Source: Pseudomonadota bacterium
GTDB taxonomy: Bacteria > Pseudomonadota > Gammaproteobacteria > Burkholderiales > Burkholderiaceae_C
DNA: 64,000 nucleotides
Assembly: GCA_018241225.1 (NCBI GenBank)
Contig: JAFEEG010000005.1
Location: 1 to 64,000 of the forward strand
Reading direction: 5' to 3'
Position numbers and translations under genes: made by a program. Within the stretch, counting starts at the first letter, position 1. Each line of letters starts with the position of its first letter. This document shows positions 1-7,514 of this stretch, in pieces. Under the pieces are notes generated by a model. The model saw only the letters and a program-made list of their open reading frames with translations, was not told the DNA's origin and made no database searches.

Positions 1-24
1 AATTAACGGGACAGGACACTAGCG

Positions 25-1014
25 TCAGTCGCCCTCGATCTTCGCGGCTTTCACCACCTGGCCCCAGCGAACGAACTCCTGCTGGCTGAATTCGCCCAGC
101 TTCTTCGCGTCCATGTAGTCGGCCGTGGCGCCTTGCTCGGCCGCCTTCTGCTGGAAGGCCGGCGAGGAAGTGATCTTCGCGATCTCGACGTTCAGCCGGT
201 CGACGACGGCCTGCGGCGTCTTGGCCGGCGCGAACACCGCGAACCACGAGGTTGCATCGAGCCTGGGCATGCCCGCTTCGGCTGCCGTGGGTACACCTGG
301 CAACGAAGGCAGGCGTGACTTGCCCGTTACCGCCAGCGCGCGCAGCTTGCCGGCCTGGATGTGCGGCATGAAGGGCGGCGGCGTGCCGAAGGTCATGTCC
401 ACCTGGCCGCCCAGCAGGTCTTGCAGTGCAGGCCCGGTGCCCTTGTAAGGTACGTGCATCAACTGGATGCCGGCCTGCTGCTCCAGCATGGCGCCTGTCA
501 CGTGCTGCAGCGAGCCGTTGCCCGACGATGCATAGGTCAGCTTGCCGGGGTTGGCCTTGGCATAGGCAATGAGTTCGGGCAGGGTCTTCACCGGCAGGCC
601 CTCGCGCACCACGATCACCTGCGGCGCGCTCAGGACGTTGGCCACCGGCCGGAAGTCTTCCGCGCTCCACGGAAGCTTTTGCGTGCTCACGTGCGGCGTG
701 ATGACGTGGTAGCCCGAGTACTGCATGAGCAGGGTGTAGCCGTTGGGCTCCGCGCGCTTGACTGCCCCGGCCGCAATGGCGCCGTTGCCGCCGCCCTTGT
801 TGTCCACCACCACCGACTGGCCGAGCGCCTTGCCCAGCGAATCGGCAATCATGCGCGCCGAGATGTCGGTGGTGCCGCCGGCCGCGGTGGGCACCACCAG
901 CATGATCGGGCGATTGGGGTAGGCGCCGTCCTCGGCCATGGCCAGGCCGGTGGCGGCCATGCCGGTTGCCGCCAGCAGTGCGGCCAGGGCGCGGGGGAGA
1001 TGTCTGCGGTTCAT
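25..1014 (-). CDS. Tripartite tricarboxylate transporter substrate-binding protein (Bug/TctC family)
   Basis: A periplasmic solute-binding protein of 329 residues. An Arg-rich N-terminus, hydrophobic stretch and Ala-x-Ala-like site (MNRRHLPRAL...AMAED) make a secretion signal. The mature start, YPNRPIMLVVPTAAGGTTD, is the family's first strand and carboxylate-binding loop. The pattern VDNKGGGNGAIAAG and the VPYKGTGPALQDLLGG hinge are also diagnostic. The ATG at 1014 is chosen because the signal peptide begins there, although the frame is open further upstream. It is the last gene of a minus-strand run behind a CoA transferase and an HMG-CoA-lyase-type enzyme, so it probably binds the carboxylate they degrade. 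No TctA/TctB membrane genes lie in the window. Ligand unknown. Confidence 0.9.
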   Translation of the reverse strand: MNRRHLPRALAALLAATGMAATGLAMAEDGAYPNRPIMLVVPTAAGGTTDISARMIADSLGKALGQSVVVDNKGGGNGAIAAGAVKRAEPNGYTLLMQYSGYHVITPHVSTQKLPWSAEDFRPVANVLSAPQVIVVREGLPVKTLPELIAYAKANPGKLTYASSGNGSLQHVTGAMLEQQAGIQLMHVPYKGTGPALQDLLGGQVDMTFGTPPPFMPHIQAGKLRALAVTGKSRLPSLPGVPTAAEAGMPRLDATSWFAVFAPAKTPQAVVDRLNVEIAKITSSPAFQQKAAEQGATADYMDAKKLGEFSQQEFVRWGQVVKAAKIEGD

Positions 1015-1045
1015 GGTGTGTCTCCTTTTGTTGGATTGACTGAAT

Positions 1046-2035
1046 TCAGGCGGCGCGCGCCAGGGCGCGTTCGCGGATGGCGTCGAAGTTCTCGGGCAGC
1101 GGATGCAGGTCCAGGCGCCTGCCGGCCTTGACGATCTGGCTGGGAATGTCGTGCCCGATGAGCGCGGGCAGGCGCCTGGCCGCCTGCAGCAGCAGCGCCA
1201 GCTCGACGCCGGTATCAAAGGCCATCAGCTCCAGGGCGTGCACGATTTCCTCGGTGCACACGTTGCCAGTGGCGCCCGGGGCATAGGGGCAGCCGCCGAT
1301 GCCGCCCAGCGATGCGTCGAAGCGGTCGGCGCCGGCATCGATGGCGGCCAGCACGTTGGCCAGCCCCAGGCCGCGCGTGTTGTGGAAGTGCAGCGTGAGC
1401 TCCCTGGACGGCCAGCGCTCGCGAAATGCCGCCACCAGTGCGGCCACCTGGCCGGGGTAGGCCATGCCGGTGGTGTCGCACAGGGTCACGCCGCTGGCGC
1501 CCAGCTCGTCGATGAATCGGTCGCACCAGCCGAGCACGGTGGACACCGGCACATCGCCTTCCATCGGGCAGCCGAAGCAGCACGAGAGCGAGACGTTGAC
1601 CGCGGTGCGCGCCTGGCGCGCCAGCGCATTCACATCCGACAAGGCGAGGAAGGACTGCGAGCGCGTCATGCGCAGGTTCGACAGGTTGTGGCTTTCACTG
1701 GCCGACATGACCAGGTTGAGCTCATCCGTCTTCGCTTCGATGGCGCGTTCGGCGCCGCGCGCATTGGGCACGAGCGCGGTATAGACCACGCCGGGCCGCC
1801 GCTCGATCTCGCGCATGACCACTTCTGCGTCGCGCAACGCGGGAATGGCCTGCGGCGACACGAAGGCCGTCACCTCGATCTTGGCCATGCCCGCCCCGGA
1901 CAGCAGGTCGACCAGCGCAATCTTCTGCTCGGTCGGCACGAAGGCCTGTTCCACCTGCAGGCCGTCGCGTGTTCCGACTTCCTGCATGTGGATGCGCCGT
2001 GCGGCGCCGTTCCATGGGTTGTGCGCGTTGCTCAT
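1046..2035 (-). CDS. Hydroxymethylglutaryl-CoA lyase family protein
   Basis: A 329-residue TIM-barrel carbon-carbon lyase of the HMG-CoA lyase (DRE-TIM) family. HMG-CoA lyase splits 3-hydroxy-3-methylglutaryl-CoA to acetyl-CoA and acetoacetate; relatives cleave citramalyl-CoA-type substrates. The active-site motif VGTRDGLQ is at residues 20-27, the metal-binding HFHN lies in the second half, and the flexible catalytic loop GGCPYAPGATGN places its Cys near residue 249, as in true lyases. The start codon overlaps the stop of the preceding CoA transferase (ATGA), so the two are translationally coupled. Together they would activate a hydroxy-dicarboxylic acid as CoA thioester and cleave it. The exact substrate cannot be read from sequence. 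Confidence 0.9.
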   Translation of the reverse strand: MSNAHNPWNGAARRIHMQEVGTRDGLQVEQAFVPTEQKIALVDLLSGAGMAKIEVTAFVSPQAIPALRDAEVVMREIERRPGVVYTALVPNARGAERAIEAKTDELNLVMSASESHNLSNLRMTRSQSFLALSDVNALARQARTAVNVSLSCCFGCPMEGDVPVSTVLGWCDRFIDELGASGVTLCDTTGMAYPGQVAALVAAFRERWPSRELTLHFHNTRGLGLANVLAAIDAGADRFDASLGGIGGCPYAPGATGNVCTEEIVHALELMAFDTGVELALLLQAARRLPALIGHDIPSQIVKAGRRLDLHPLPENFDAIRERALARAA

Positions 2036-3231
2036 GCGACCACCTTCCTGTCGCGCAGCGCGACGATGTCCTGCGTGGAAAAGCCGAGTTCGCCCAGCAC
2101 CGCGTCGGTGTCGTCGCCCAGGCGCGGCGCGGCGCTTCGCACGGTGCCGGGCGTGCCCAGCAGCTTGGGCACCACGCCCGGCACGTCGACTTCGTAGCCC
2201 TCGCGCGTGGCCTGGCGCAGGATCATGTCGCGTGCCCGGTAGTGCGGGTCTTGATGGATGTCCCCGGCGGTGTAGACCTTTCCGGCCGGCACGCGTGCCT
2301 CGCCCAGCGCAGCCAGTGCCTGGGCCACCGTGCGCGCCAGCGTCCATTGCTCGATGGCTGCATCCAGCTCGTGCACGCGGGCCACGCGCCCGGCATTGCT
2401 GGCCAGTGCTTCGTCGCTGCCCAGGTCGTCGCGGCCGATCAACTGCATCAGGCGCTTGAAGATGCTGTCGCCGTTGCCGGCGACGAGCACGAAGCCGTCG
2501 CTGCATCGGTAGGCGTTCGAAGGGGCGATGCCCGGCAGCGCGCTGCCGGCTGCCTCGCGCATCGCGCCGAAGGCGTCGTACTCCGGGATCAGGCTCTCCA
2601 TGACGTTGAACACCGCTTCATGAAGCGCCACGTCGATCACCTGCCCCTGTCCGCCGTTGACCTTGCGGTGGTAGAGCGCCGTGAGGACGCCGATGGTGCC
2701 GTGCAGTGCCGCGAGCGTGTCGCCGATGGAGATGCCGCAGCGCACTGGCACGCGGCCCGGCTCGCCGGTGAGATGGCGCAGGCCGCCCATGGCCTCGCCG
2801 ATGGCGCCAAAGCCCGGCAGGTCGCGGTATGGGCCCGTCTGCCCGTAGCCGGAGATGCGCAGCATGATCAGGCCCGGGTTGAGTGCCGACAGCACGTCGT
2901 AACCCATGCCCCAGCCTTCCAGCGTGCCCGGGCGGAAGTTCTCGATGAGCACATCGGCTTCCTGTACCAGCTTGCGGGCGATGTCCTGCCCTTCGGGGCT
3001 GCGCAGGTCCAGGGCGACCGATCGCTTGTTGCGCGACTGCACCTGCCACCAGACCGAGGTGCCTTCCTTGATCAGGCGCCAGTTGCGCAGTGGATCGCCT
3101 GCGCCGGGCGGCTCGATCTTGATGACGTCGGCGCCAAACTCGGCCAGCGTCTTGCCTGCGAACGGGCCGGCGATCAGCTGGCCCATCTCGATGACGCGCA
3201 ACCCCTGGAGTGCGCTGGGTGACTTGCTCAA
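2032..3231 (-). CDS. Family III CoA transferase (CaiB/BaiF type)
   Basis: A 399-residue class III CoA transferase, moving CoA between carboxylic acids through an aspartyl-CoA intermediate. The N-terminal pattern LRVIEMGQLIAGPFAGKTLA, the NKRSVALDL strand and IENFRPG are family hallmarks. The catalytic Asp is about residue 171 in GISIGDTLAAL, close to Asp169 of formyl-CoA transferase. I start it at a TTG at 3231, because AAAGGAG lies about 8 bases upstream while an upstream ATG at 3288 has no ribosome site and adds an unconserved Pro/Arg-rich tail. It overlaps the following lyase by 4 bases. The likely role is activation of the acid taken up through the downstream binding protein, using acetyl- or succinyl-CoA as donor (inference). 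Confidence 0.88.
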   Translation of the reverse strand: MSKSPSALQGLRVIEMGQLIAGPFAGKTLAEFGADVIKIEPPGAGDPLRNWRLIKEGTSVWWQVQSRNKRSVALDLRSPEGQDIARKLVQEADVLIENFRPGTLEGWGMGYDVLSALNPGLIMLRISGYGQTGPYRDLPGFGAIGEAMGGLRHLTGEPGRVPVRCGISIGDTLAALHGTIGVLTALYHRKVNGGQGQVIDVALHEAVFNVMESLIPEYDAFGAMREAAGSALPGIAPSNAYRCSDGFVLVAGNGDSIFKRLMQLIGRDDLGSDEALASNAGRVARVHELDAAIEQWTLARTVAQALAALGEARVPAGKVYTAGDIHQDPHYRARDMILRQATREGYEVDVPGVVPKLLGTPGTVRSAAPRLGDDTDAVLGELGFSTQDIVALRDRKVVA

Positions 3232-3302
3232 GTTTCGTCTCCTTTCGCGGCCGGGCGCTGGTGGTGCGGGATTCGTGCACCAGCGCATTGGCGCGGACGA
3301 AC

Positions 3303-3375
3303 CGATTCTGGAATCGGGGCGCTTCGAGCGGAATGGAAAAGCGGTGACGCGAGCTTTCGCGGATTGCGAAAGCTC
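3303..3375. promoter_or_regulatory. Palindromes upstream of the CoA-transferase operon
   Basis: Two perfect palindromes sit in the 180-base gap between the LysR gene and the CoA transferase. One is CGATTC-TG-GAATCG at 3303-3316. The other is a 10-base-arm inverted repeat, GAGCTTTCGC-GGATT-GCGAAAGCTC, at 3351-3375. The second could be the regulator's operator or the terminator of the LysR gene, which ends at 3412 on the same strand; no U-tract follows it. No other gene is visible in this gap. Confidence 0.5.
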
Positions 3376-3411
3376 GGCCGGGTTAACCCTGGAACACCGC
3401 GGCGTGCGGCA

Positions 3412-4314
3412 TCAGGGCGCCGGAGGCTGGCAGAGGTGGTCGATGAAGCTGCGCACGTGACGCGGAACGGCGGCCGCGTCGCGCAGGCCGATGAGAAGGT
3501 GCCGCCGCGCCCATGCATCGTCCAGCGCTACCTGGCGCAGATGCAGCGACTGCACGTGCGGCAGGATGGCTTCCCTGGGGAGTACCGCCACGCCCATGCC
3601 GGCCACCACCATCTGGCACATGGCGTCGAAGCTGCGCACCTGGATGCGGGTCTTGAGCCGGCGCCCCAGCGCCTCGGCTTCGGCCTGCAGCCGCTTGGCC
3701 AGCGAGGTGCCCTTGGACAGGCACACGAAGTCGTGCTCGATCGCTTCTTCGAAGCGCACGCTGCGCCGGCGCGCCAGCGCGTGGCCGCGCGGCACCACCA
3801 GCACCAGGCGGTCGGCGCGATAGTTCATCACCTGCAGGCCGTGTGCGGGCGTGCGGTCCGCGAAGATGCCCACGTCGGCCCGTCCATCGAGCACCGCCAG
3901 CACGACCTCGCCACTGTCTTCTTCCTCCAGCTCGATGCGAATGCCCGGATTGCCCGCGCTGAAGCTGGCAATGTCGCGCGGGAGGAACTGCGTGACCGCC
4001 GAGGTGTTGCACCACAGACGCACCACGCCGACGAGGCCCGAGGCGTAGTCCGACAGGTCCGCCGCCAGCTGGTCCACGTCCCCCAGGATGCGCTGCGCGT
4101 GCCGGTGCAGCGCCTGCCCCGCCACGGTGAGCGTCACGCCGCGGGAATGGCGCTCCAGCAGCGGCGTGCCGACGGCCGCCTCCAGGTCGGTGATGCGCTT
4201 GCTGGCCGCGCCCACGGCCAGAGCCGCCAGCTCCGCCCCCTTGCTGATGCTGCCGCTGCGGGCAATCAGGTTGAACAGCGACAGCGAGACCAGGTCGAGG
4301 CGTTGCAGGTTCAT
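3412..4314 (-). CDS. LysR-family transcriptional regulator
   Basis: A 300-residue LysR-type regulator. The N-terminal winged helix-turn-helix covers about residues 5-65 (LVSLSLFNLIARSGSISKGAELAALAVGAASKRITDLEA), followed by the usual linker helix and a two-lobed effector domain (PLLERHSRGVTLTVAGQAL, then WCNTSAVTQFLPRDIASF). The ATG at 4314 matches the family's usual N-terminus; an upstream ATG at 4377 adds an Arg-rich tail. It lies directly upstream of, and in the same direction as, the CoA transferase/lyase/Bug operon and is the obvious candidate regulator. It ends within 20 bases of the bestrophin gene upstream. Effector unknown. Confidence 0.92.
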   Translation of the reverse strand: MNLQRLDLVSLSLFNLIARSGSISKGAELAALAVGAASKRITDLEAAVGTPLLERHSRGVTLTVAGQALHRHAQRILGDVDQLAADLSDYASGLVGVVRLWCNTSAVTQFLPRDIASFSAGNPGIRIELEEEDSGEVVLAVLDGRADVGIFADRTPAHGLQVMNYRADRLVLVVPRGHALARRRSVRFEEAIEHDFVCLSKGTSLAKRLQAEAEALGRRLKTRIQVRSFDAMCQMVVAGMGVAVLPREAILPHVQSLHLRQVALDDAWARRHLLIGLRDAAAVPRHVRSFIDHLCQPPAP

Positions 4315-4330
4315 GGTGCGCACCGGTTTG

Positions 4331-5245
4331 CTAGGTCTGTATGTATTCGCCCGCGGCAAGCGGGCGCACCGGTGCAAGCGTCTCGCCCATCAGCTCGCGC
4401 AGGCTGGCCTCGATGCCGGCCGACATCGCATCGAGCGCGAGGTCGTTGGCGGAAGTGCCGAACGGGTCTTCGATTTCCGCGCTCAGCGCTTCCAGCGCGA
4501 AGAAGGTGTAGGAGATGAAGGCCACGATCACCGGCGTCATGGCGCCGATGGAATCCACCAGCCCGAAGGGCAGCAGCACGCAGTACAGGTAGATCGTGCG
4601 GTGGATGATGACCGCATAGGTAAATGGAATGGGCGTGCCGTGGATGCGCTCGCAGCCACCCATTGCATCGGTCAGGCGGCCCAGGGGCACTTCCATGGCC
4701 TGCACGAGTTGCGGCGAGAGGTGGCCGGCAAGGCGGCGCTCGCGCAGCCACTCGCCCACCATCAGCAGCAACACGGCCGGCTTGTAGCGCGCGTTCGCCA
4801 GTCGGGCGCAATCGTCCTGCGGGAGAAGGCGCTGAAAGTCCACGGCCGGGTCGGTGCCGCGCAACTGGTGGCGCAGGGCATGGACAAAGGCCGTGAGCCG
4901 CGCCGTCAACGTTCCAGCCTCGGCTGGCGCATCGCAAAGCGTCAGGGCCTGGCGAACCAGCGCGCGCGATTCGTTGAGCAGCGTGCCCCAGTGCGTGCGT
5001 GCTTCCCAGTAGCGTGCATAGCTGGTGCTGTTGCGAAAGCCCAGGAAGATGGCCAGCGTCAGGCCGATGAGCGAGAAGGGCACGAAGTTCAGCGGGATCT
5101 TCCACGCGAACAGGTAGCCGTGCAGCAGCGTGACGACGATGGCAAAGGCCGTGGTGCCCAGCAGTTGCGGCGCAATCTCCGGCAGCACCGAGCCGCGCAT
5201 GACAAAGAGCATGCGCAGCCAGTTGGGTCTTGGGCGGACGATCAT
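4331..5245 (-). CDS. Bestrophin family ion channel
   Basis: A 304-residue inner-membrane protein of the bestrophin/UPF0187 (YneE) family; bacterial members form pentameric ion channels. Features are the N-terminal IVRPRPNWLRMLFVMRGSVLPE, two hydrophobic hairpins (about residues 20-75 and 205-245), and the conserved pore-side LGFRNSTSYARYWEARTHWG. In the second half, IEDPFGTSANDLALDAMSAGIE matches the family's calcium-clasp-like region. It starts 73 bases upstream of the ankyrin gene and runs in the same direction as the LysR gene, but no functional link is evident. Confidence 0.88.
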   Translation of the reverse strand: MIVRPRPNWLRMLFVMRGSVLPEIAPQLLGTTAFAIVVTLLHGYLFAWKIPLNFVPFSLIGLTLAIFLGFRNSTSYARYWEARTHWGTLLNESRALVRQALTLCDAPAEAGTLTARLTAFVHALRHQLRGTDPAVDFQRLLPQDDCARLANARYKPAVLLLMVGEWLRERRLAGHLSPQLVQAMEVPLGRLTDAMGGCERIHGTPIPFTYAVIIHRTIYLYCVLLPFGLVDSIGAMTPVIVAFISYTFFALEALSAEIEDPFGTSANDLALDAMSAGIEASLRELMGETLAPVRPLAAGEYIQT

Positions 5246-5318
5246 TGCGTGGCCTCCGGGTCAGGTCTGCCCCGGATTCTCGCTCGGCAAGGCGTGCGCC
5301 CCGCCGTGGGTTTGCGCG

Positions 5319-6032
5319 CTACCTGGCGCCGGCCGCCTTGAGCTTGTTCACCATCTCGGTGTAGCCGCGCGCACTGGCCAGCTGCAGGGGCGTGCGGCCT
5401 TCGCGGTCGGCCAGCTGGAGGTTGGCGCCGGCATCCACCAGCTGGGCGAGCGTGCGCTGGTGGCGCGGGCCGCCGTCGCCCAGCACGATGGATTCGATCA
5501 GCGCCGTCCAGTGCAGGTTGTTCACGTGGTCCAGCGGGGCCTTCGCCGCGATGAGCTGGCGCACGATCTCGTCGTGGCCCAGGTGGGCGGCGGCGATCAG
5601 CGCGGTGCCGTCGTAGCGGCTGGTGGTCTGGCCCGCGCTGGCACCCAGTTCCAGCAGCACTGCCAGGGTCTTGGTGTCGTCGGCCACCGAGGCGATGGTG
5701 ACGGCGTCGTAGCGGTCGTTCTCGAACGCGTTGAGCGATGCGCCGGCCTGGGCCAGCAGGCGGATCGCTTCGCGTTGGCGGGCGTAGGTGGCCACGTGCA
5801 GCGGCGTGCGGCCGTAGGCGTCGCGCGACTCGAGGCTGGCGCCGCCCGGCTGGGCCAGCAGGCGCCGCAACTCGGGCAGGTCACCGCGCCACGCGGCGCG
5901 GTGCAGGCCCTGGTAGGCCTTGGCCTCGGTGGCCGAGGGCGGCACCTGGGCCGTGGAGGGCAGGGCCATGGCCCACAGCGCGGCCGCGCAGGCCAGCGTC
6001 GACGCGGCCTTGGAAAGTGACAGCAGATGCAT
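5319..6032 (-). CDS. Secreted ankyrin-repeat protein
   Basis: A 237-residue protein with a Sec signal peptide (MHLLSLSKAASTLACAAALWAMALPSTAQ) followed by about five ankyrin repeats. Typical repeat cores are GRTPLHVATYARQREAIRLLAQAGASLNAF, LHWTALIESIVLGDGG and GRTPLQLASARGYTEMVNKLKAAGAR. It is likely periplasmic and acts by protein-protein binding; ankyrin proteins of this kind often sit next to catalases or oxidases, but none is here. The ATG at 6032 is chosen over one at 6089 because it begins the signal peptide. Confidence 0.85.
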   Translation of the reverse strand: MHLLSLSKAASTLACAAALWAMALPSTAQVPPSATEAKAYQGLHRAAWRGDLPELRRLLAQPGGASLESRDAYGRTPLHVATYARQREAIRLLAQAGASLNAFENDRYDAVTIASVADDTKTLAVLLELGASAGQTTSRYDGTALIAAAHLGHDEIVRQLIAAKAPLDHVNNLHWTALIESIVLGDGGPRHQRTLAQLVDAGANLQLADREGRTPLQLASARGYTEMVNKLKAAGAR

Positions 6033-6113
6033 GGTGATATCCGACCTTTGTTGCAGGGCGTTCGCCGAACCGGCGACTATAGGAAGCAAGGGCCGCGCGC
6101 GGCAGTCGTATGG

Positions 6114-6809
6114 CTACGAGCGCGCATCCGTAGTGCTACGGATGGCCATGTCGCCAGGAAGGAAAGAGACGGGGCTGCAAAAGCTCAGGAGCTCGCCGCT
6201 CAGGGGGTGCAGCAGTGAAAGCCGCGCGGCGTGCAGCAAGAGGCGCGGTGCGCGCGACTGCACTTCCTGGCTGCCGTAGAGCGCATCGCCCAGGATGGTG
6301 TGCCCGATGTGCGCAAGGTGCACGCGAAGCTGGTGGGTGCGGCCGGTGCGTGGGGCCAACTCCAGGTGGGTGGCGCGTAGACCAGGCAGTGGCGCCTTCA
6401 CGCGCCAGCGGGTCAGGCTGGGCTTGCCGCGCTCCGCGTCGACCATCTGCAGCGGGCGCCGTGGCCAGTCGGCGGCAAGGGGAGCGTCGATTTCGTGCCA
6501 GCCGTCGCCATCGCCGCCTTCGCTGTCGGGCGCCAGCACGCCGTCGACCACCGCTTCGTAGCGCTTGTCGACGCGTTGTTCGGCAAAGGCCTGGCTCAGC
6601 GCGCGCTGCATTTCCAGGCTGCGCGCCATCAGCACCAGCCCGCTGGTGGCCATGTCGAGCCGATGCACCACCAGCGCGTCGGGCCAGCGCTGCTGGGCGC
6701 GGGCGCTCAGGCAGTCCTGCTTGTCGGCGCCTCGTCCGGGCACGCACAGCAGGCCCGGGGGTTTGTCCAGCACCAGCAGGTCGGCGCCTTCATGAATCAC
6801 TTGCAGCAT
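6114..6809 (-). CDS. RluA-family RNA pseudouridine synthase
   Basis: A 231-residue pseudouridine synthase of the RluA family, isomerising uridines in rRNA or tRNA. The catalytic motif HRLDMATSGLVLMAR carries the essential Asp, and the fold is completed by KRYEAVVDG, the GRTHQLRVHLAHIGHTILGD loop and LLLHAARL. There is no S4 domain, so it is the short type (RluA or the tRNA enzyme TruC). Which uridine it modifies is not readable from sequence. A close match to a two-unit Pho box lies just upstream of its start. Confidence 0.9.
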   Translation of the reverse strand: MLQVIHEGADLLVLDKPPGLLCVPGRGADKQDCLSARAQQRWPDALVVHRLDMATSGLVLMARSLEMQRALSQAFAEQRVDKRYEAVVDGVLAPDSEGGDGDGWHEIDAPLAADWPRRPLQMVDAERGKPSLTRWRVKAPLPGLRATHLELAPRTGRTHQLRVHLAHIGHTILGDALYGSQEVQSRAPRLLLHAARLSLLHPLSGELLSFCSPVSFLPGDMAIRSTTDARS

Positions 6810-6840
6810 GGGGCAAGTGTGCCCTGGGCGTGCGTCACTT

Positions 6841-6862
6841 TCATGTGACAGGCCAATGACAG
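6841..6862 (-). promoter_or_regulatory. Candidate Pho box (PhoB site) upstream of the RluA-type gene
   Basis: Read on the minus strand, 6862 to 6841 is CTGTCATTGGC followed directly by CTGTCACATGA. These are two 11-base direct repeats whose first seven bases match the enterobacterial PhoB consensus CTGTCAT or CTGTCAC. It ends 31 bases before the pseudouridine synthase start at 6809. It faces that gene; an effect on genes to the right is less likely. PhoB itself is not in the window. Confidence 0.55.
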
Positions 6863-7187
6863 CCCGGCGGCTGCACGGGGCATTGGTGCCACTTCATCTT
6901 TCAGACGCCGAGCGTGACTAGGCTTTGCACCAACGCACAGAGAACATACGCAATCGATACGTCCATGCAAGCTTCCATCCTTGTCCGCATTCTTGCCACC
7001 ACGGCTGCAGCCTGGTCCATCGCGCCGCGCGGCCGTCGCCAGCTCAAGCTGCTTGGCGGCGCCGCCAAGTAGGCTCCCGCCCGCGGCAGGCCCGAATACA
7101 AGACCTGCCAACTCCGGCTTTGCTGTTGCTGGCGGGCTCTTCGTTTCAAAATCCAAGCGCCGTCCACAAGTCCTGGAAGGACAACCC
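6863..7187. other. Intergenic stretch with no convincing gene
   Basis: About 325 bases between the Pho-box-like site and the next gene. The only candidate is an ATG-to-TAG frame of 35 codons at 6965-7072 on the plus strand, encoding a short basic, Ala-rich peptide (MQASILVRILATTAAAW...). It has no clear ribosome site and I do not call it a gene. No strong hairpin or repeat is visible. Confidence 0.5.
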
Positions 7188-7442
7188 ATGAATGCCATCA
7201 AGCGCGCCCGGCTTTTCATCGAGCAAAGTCCCAACGAGCCCGCGGCCCTGGTGCTTTCGCAATTGGTGCTGGCGCTGGAAACAGAGCACAGCTTTGCCAT
7301 CTCCGACATCTACGGGCTCGACCTCGAGCATTTCGAGCTCGCCATCGACATCCTCAAGGAGTGGCGGCTGGACCGCTACTTCGCCGGCAAGGCCAAGCTG
7401 TTCGACCTCTCGCTGCAAGTGACCGAATTGCAGCGGCAGTAG
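7188..7442 (+). CDS. Small conserved hypothetical protein
   Basis: An 84-residue acidic, helical protein of unknown function (MNAIKRARLFIEQSPN...). A GGAAGG ribosome site stands about 8 bases before the ATG at 7188, and codon use is normal for the region, so I regard it as real although no named family is recognised. It contains no membrane segment or signal. The sequence suggests two or three helices, with Leu/Glu-rich segments such as ALVLSQLVLALETEHSF and HFELAIDILKEWRLD. The next gene starts 72 bases downstream, with a Pho-box-like element in between. Confidence 0.7.
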   Translation: MNAIKRARLFIEQSPNEPAALVLSQLVLALETEHSFAISDIYGLDLEHFELAIDILKEWRLDRYFAGKAKLFDLSLQVTELQRQ

Positions 7443-7461
7443 TCGTGACGTAGTTCACGCG

Positions 7462-7494
7462 CTGTCGCGGTGCTGTCGCCAAACCGTCATGTGC
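7462..7494 (+). promoter_or_regulatory. Candidate triple Pho box upstream of the binding-protein gene
   Basis: Three head-to-tail 11-base repeats run without gaps: CTGTCGCGGTG, CTGTCGCCAAA and CCGTCATGTGC. Their first seven bases resemble the PhoB unit CTGTCAT, and the 11-base period is that of PhoB binding. The array ends 20 bases before the ATG at 7515. Phosphate control would suit the phosphocholine-specific phospholipase C two genes downstream, although a strong hairpin at 8735-8769 intervenes. Confidence 0.45.
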
Positions 7495-7514
7495 GGTGGA
7501 CAGCATTGCGCGCC

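Noticed and set aside
6965..7072. A 35-codon plus-strand ORF with a short basic peptide
   Set aside because: No ribosome site, no promoter that can be separated from the region, and composition typical of chance frames.
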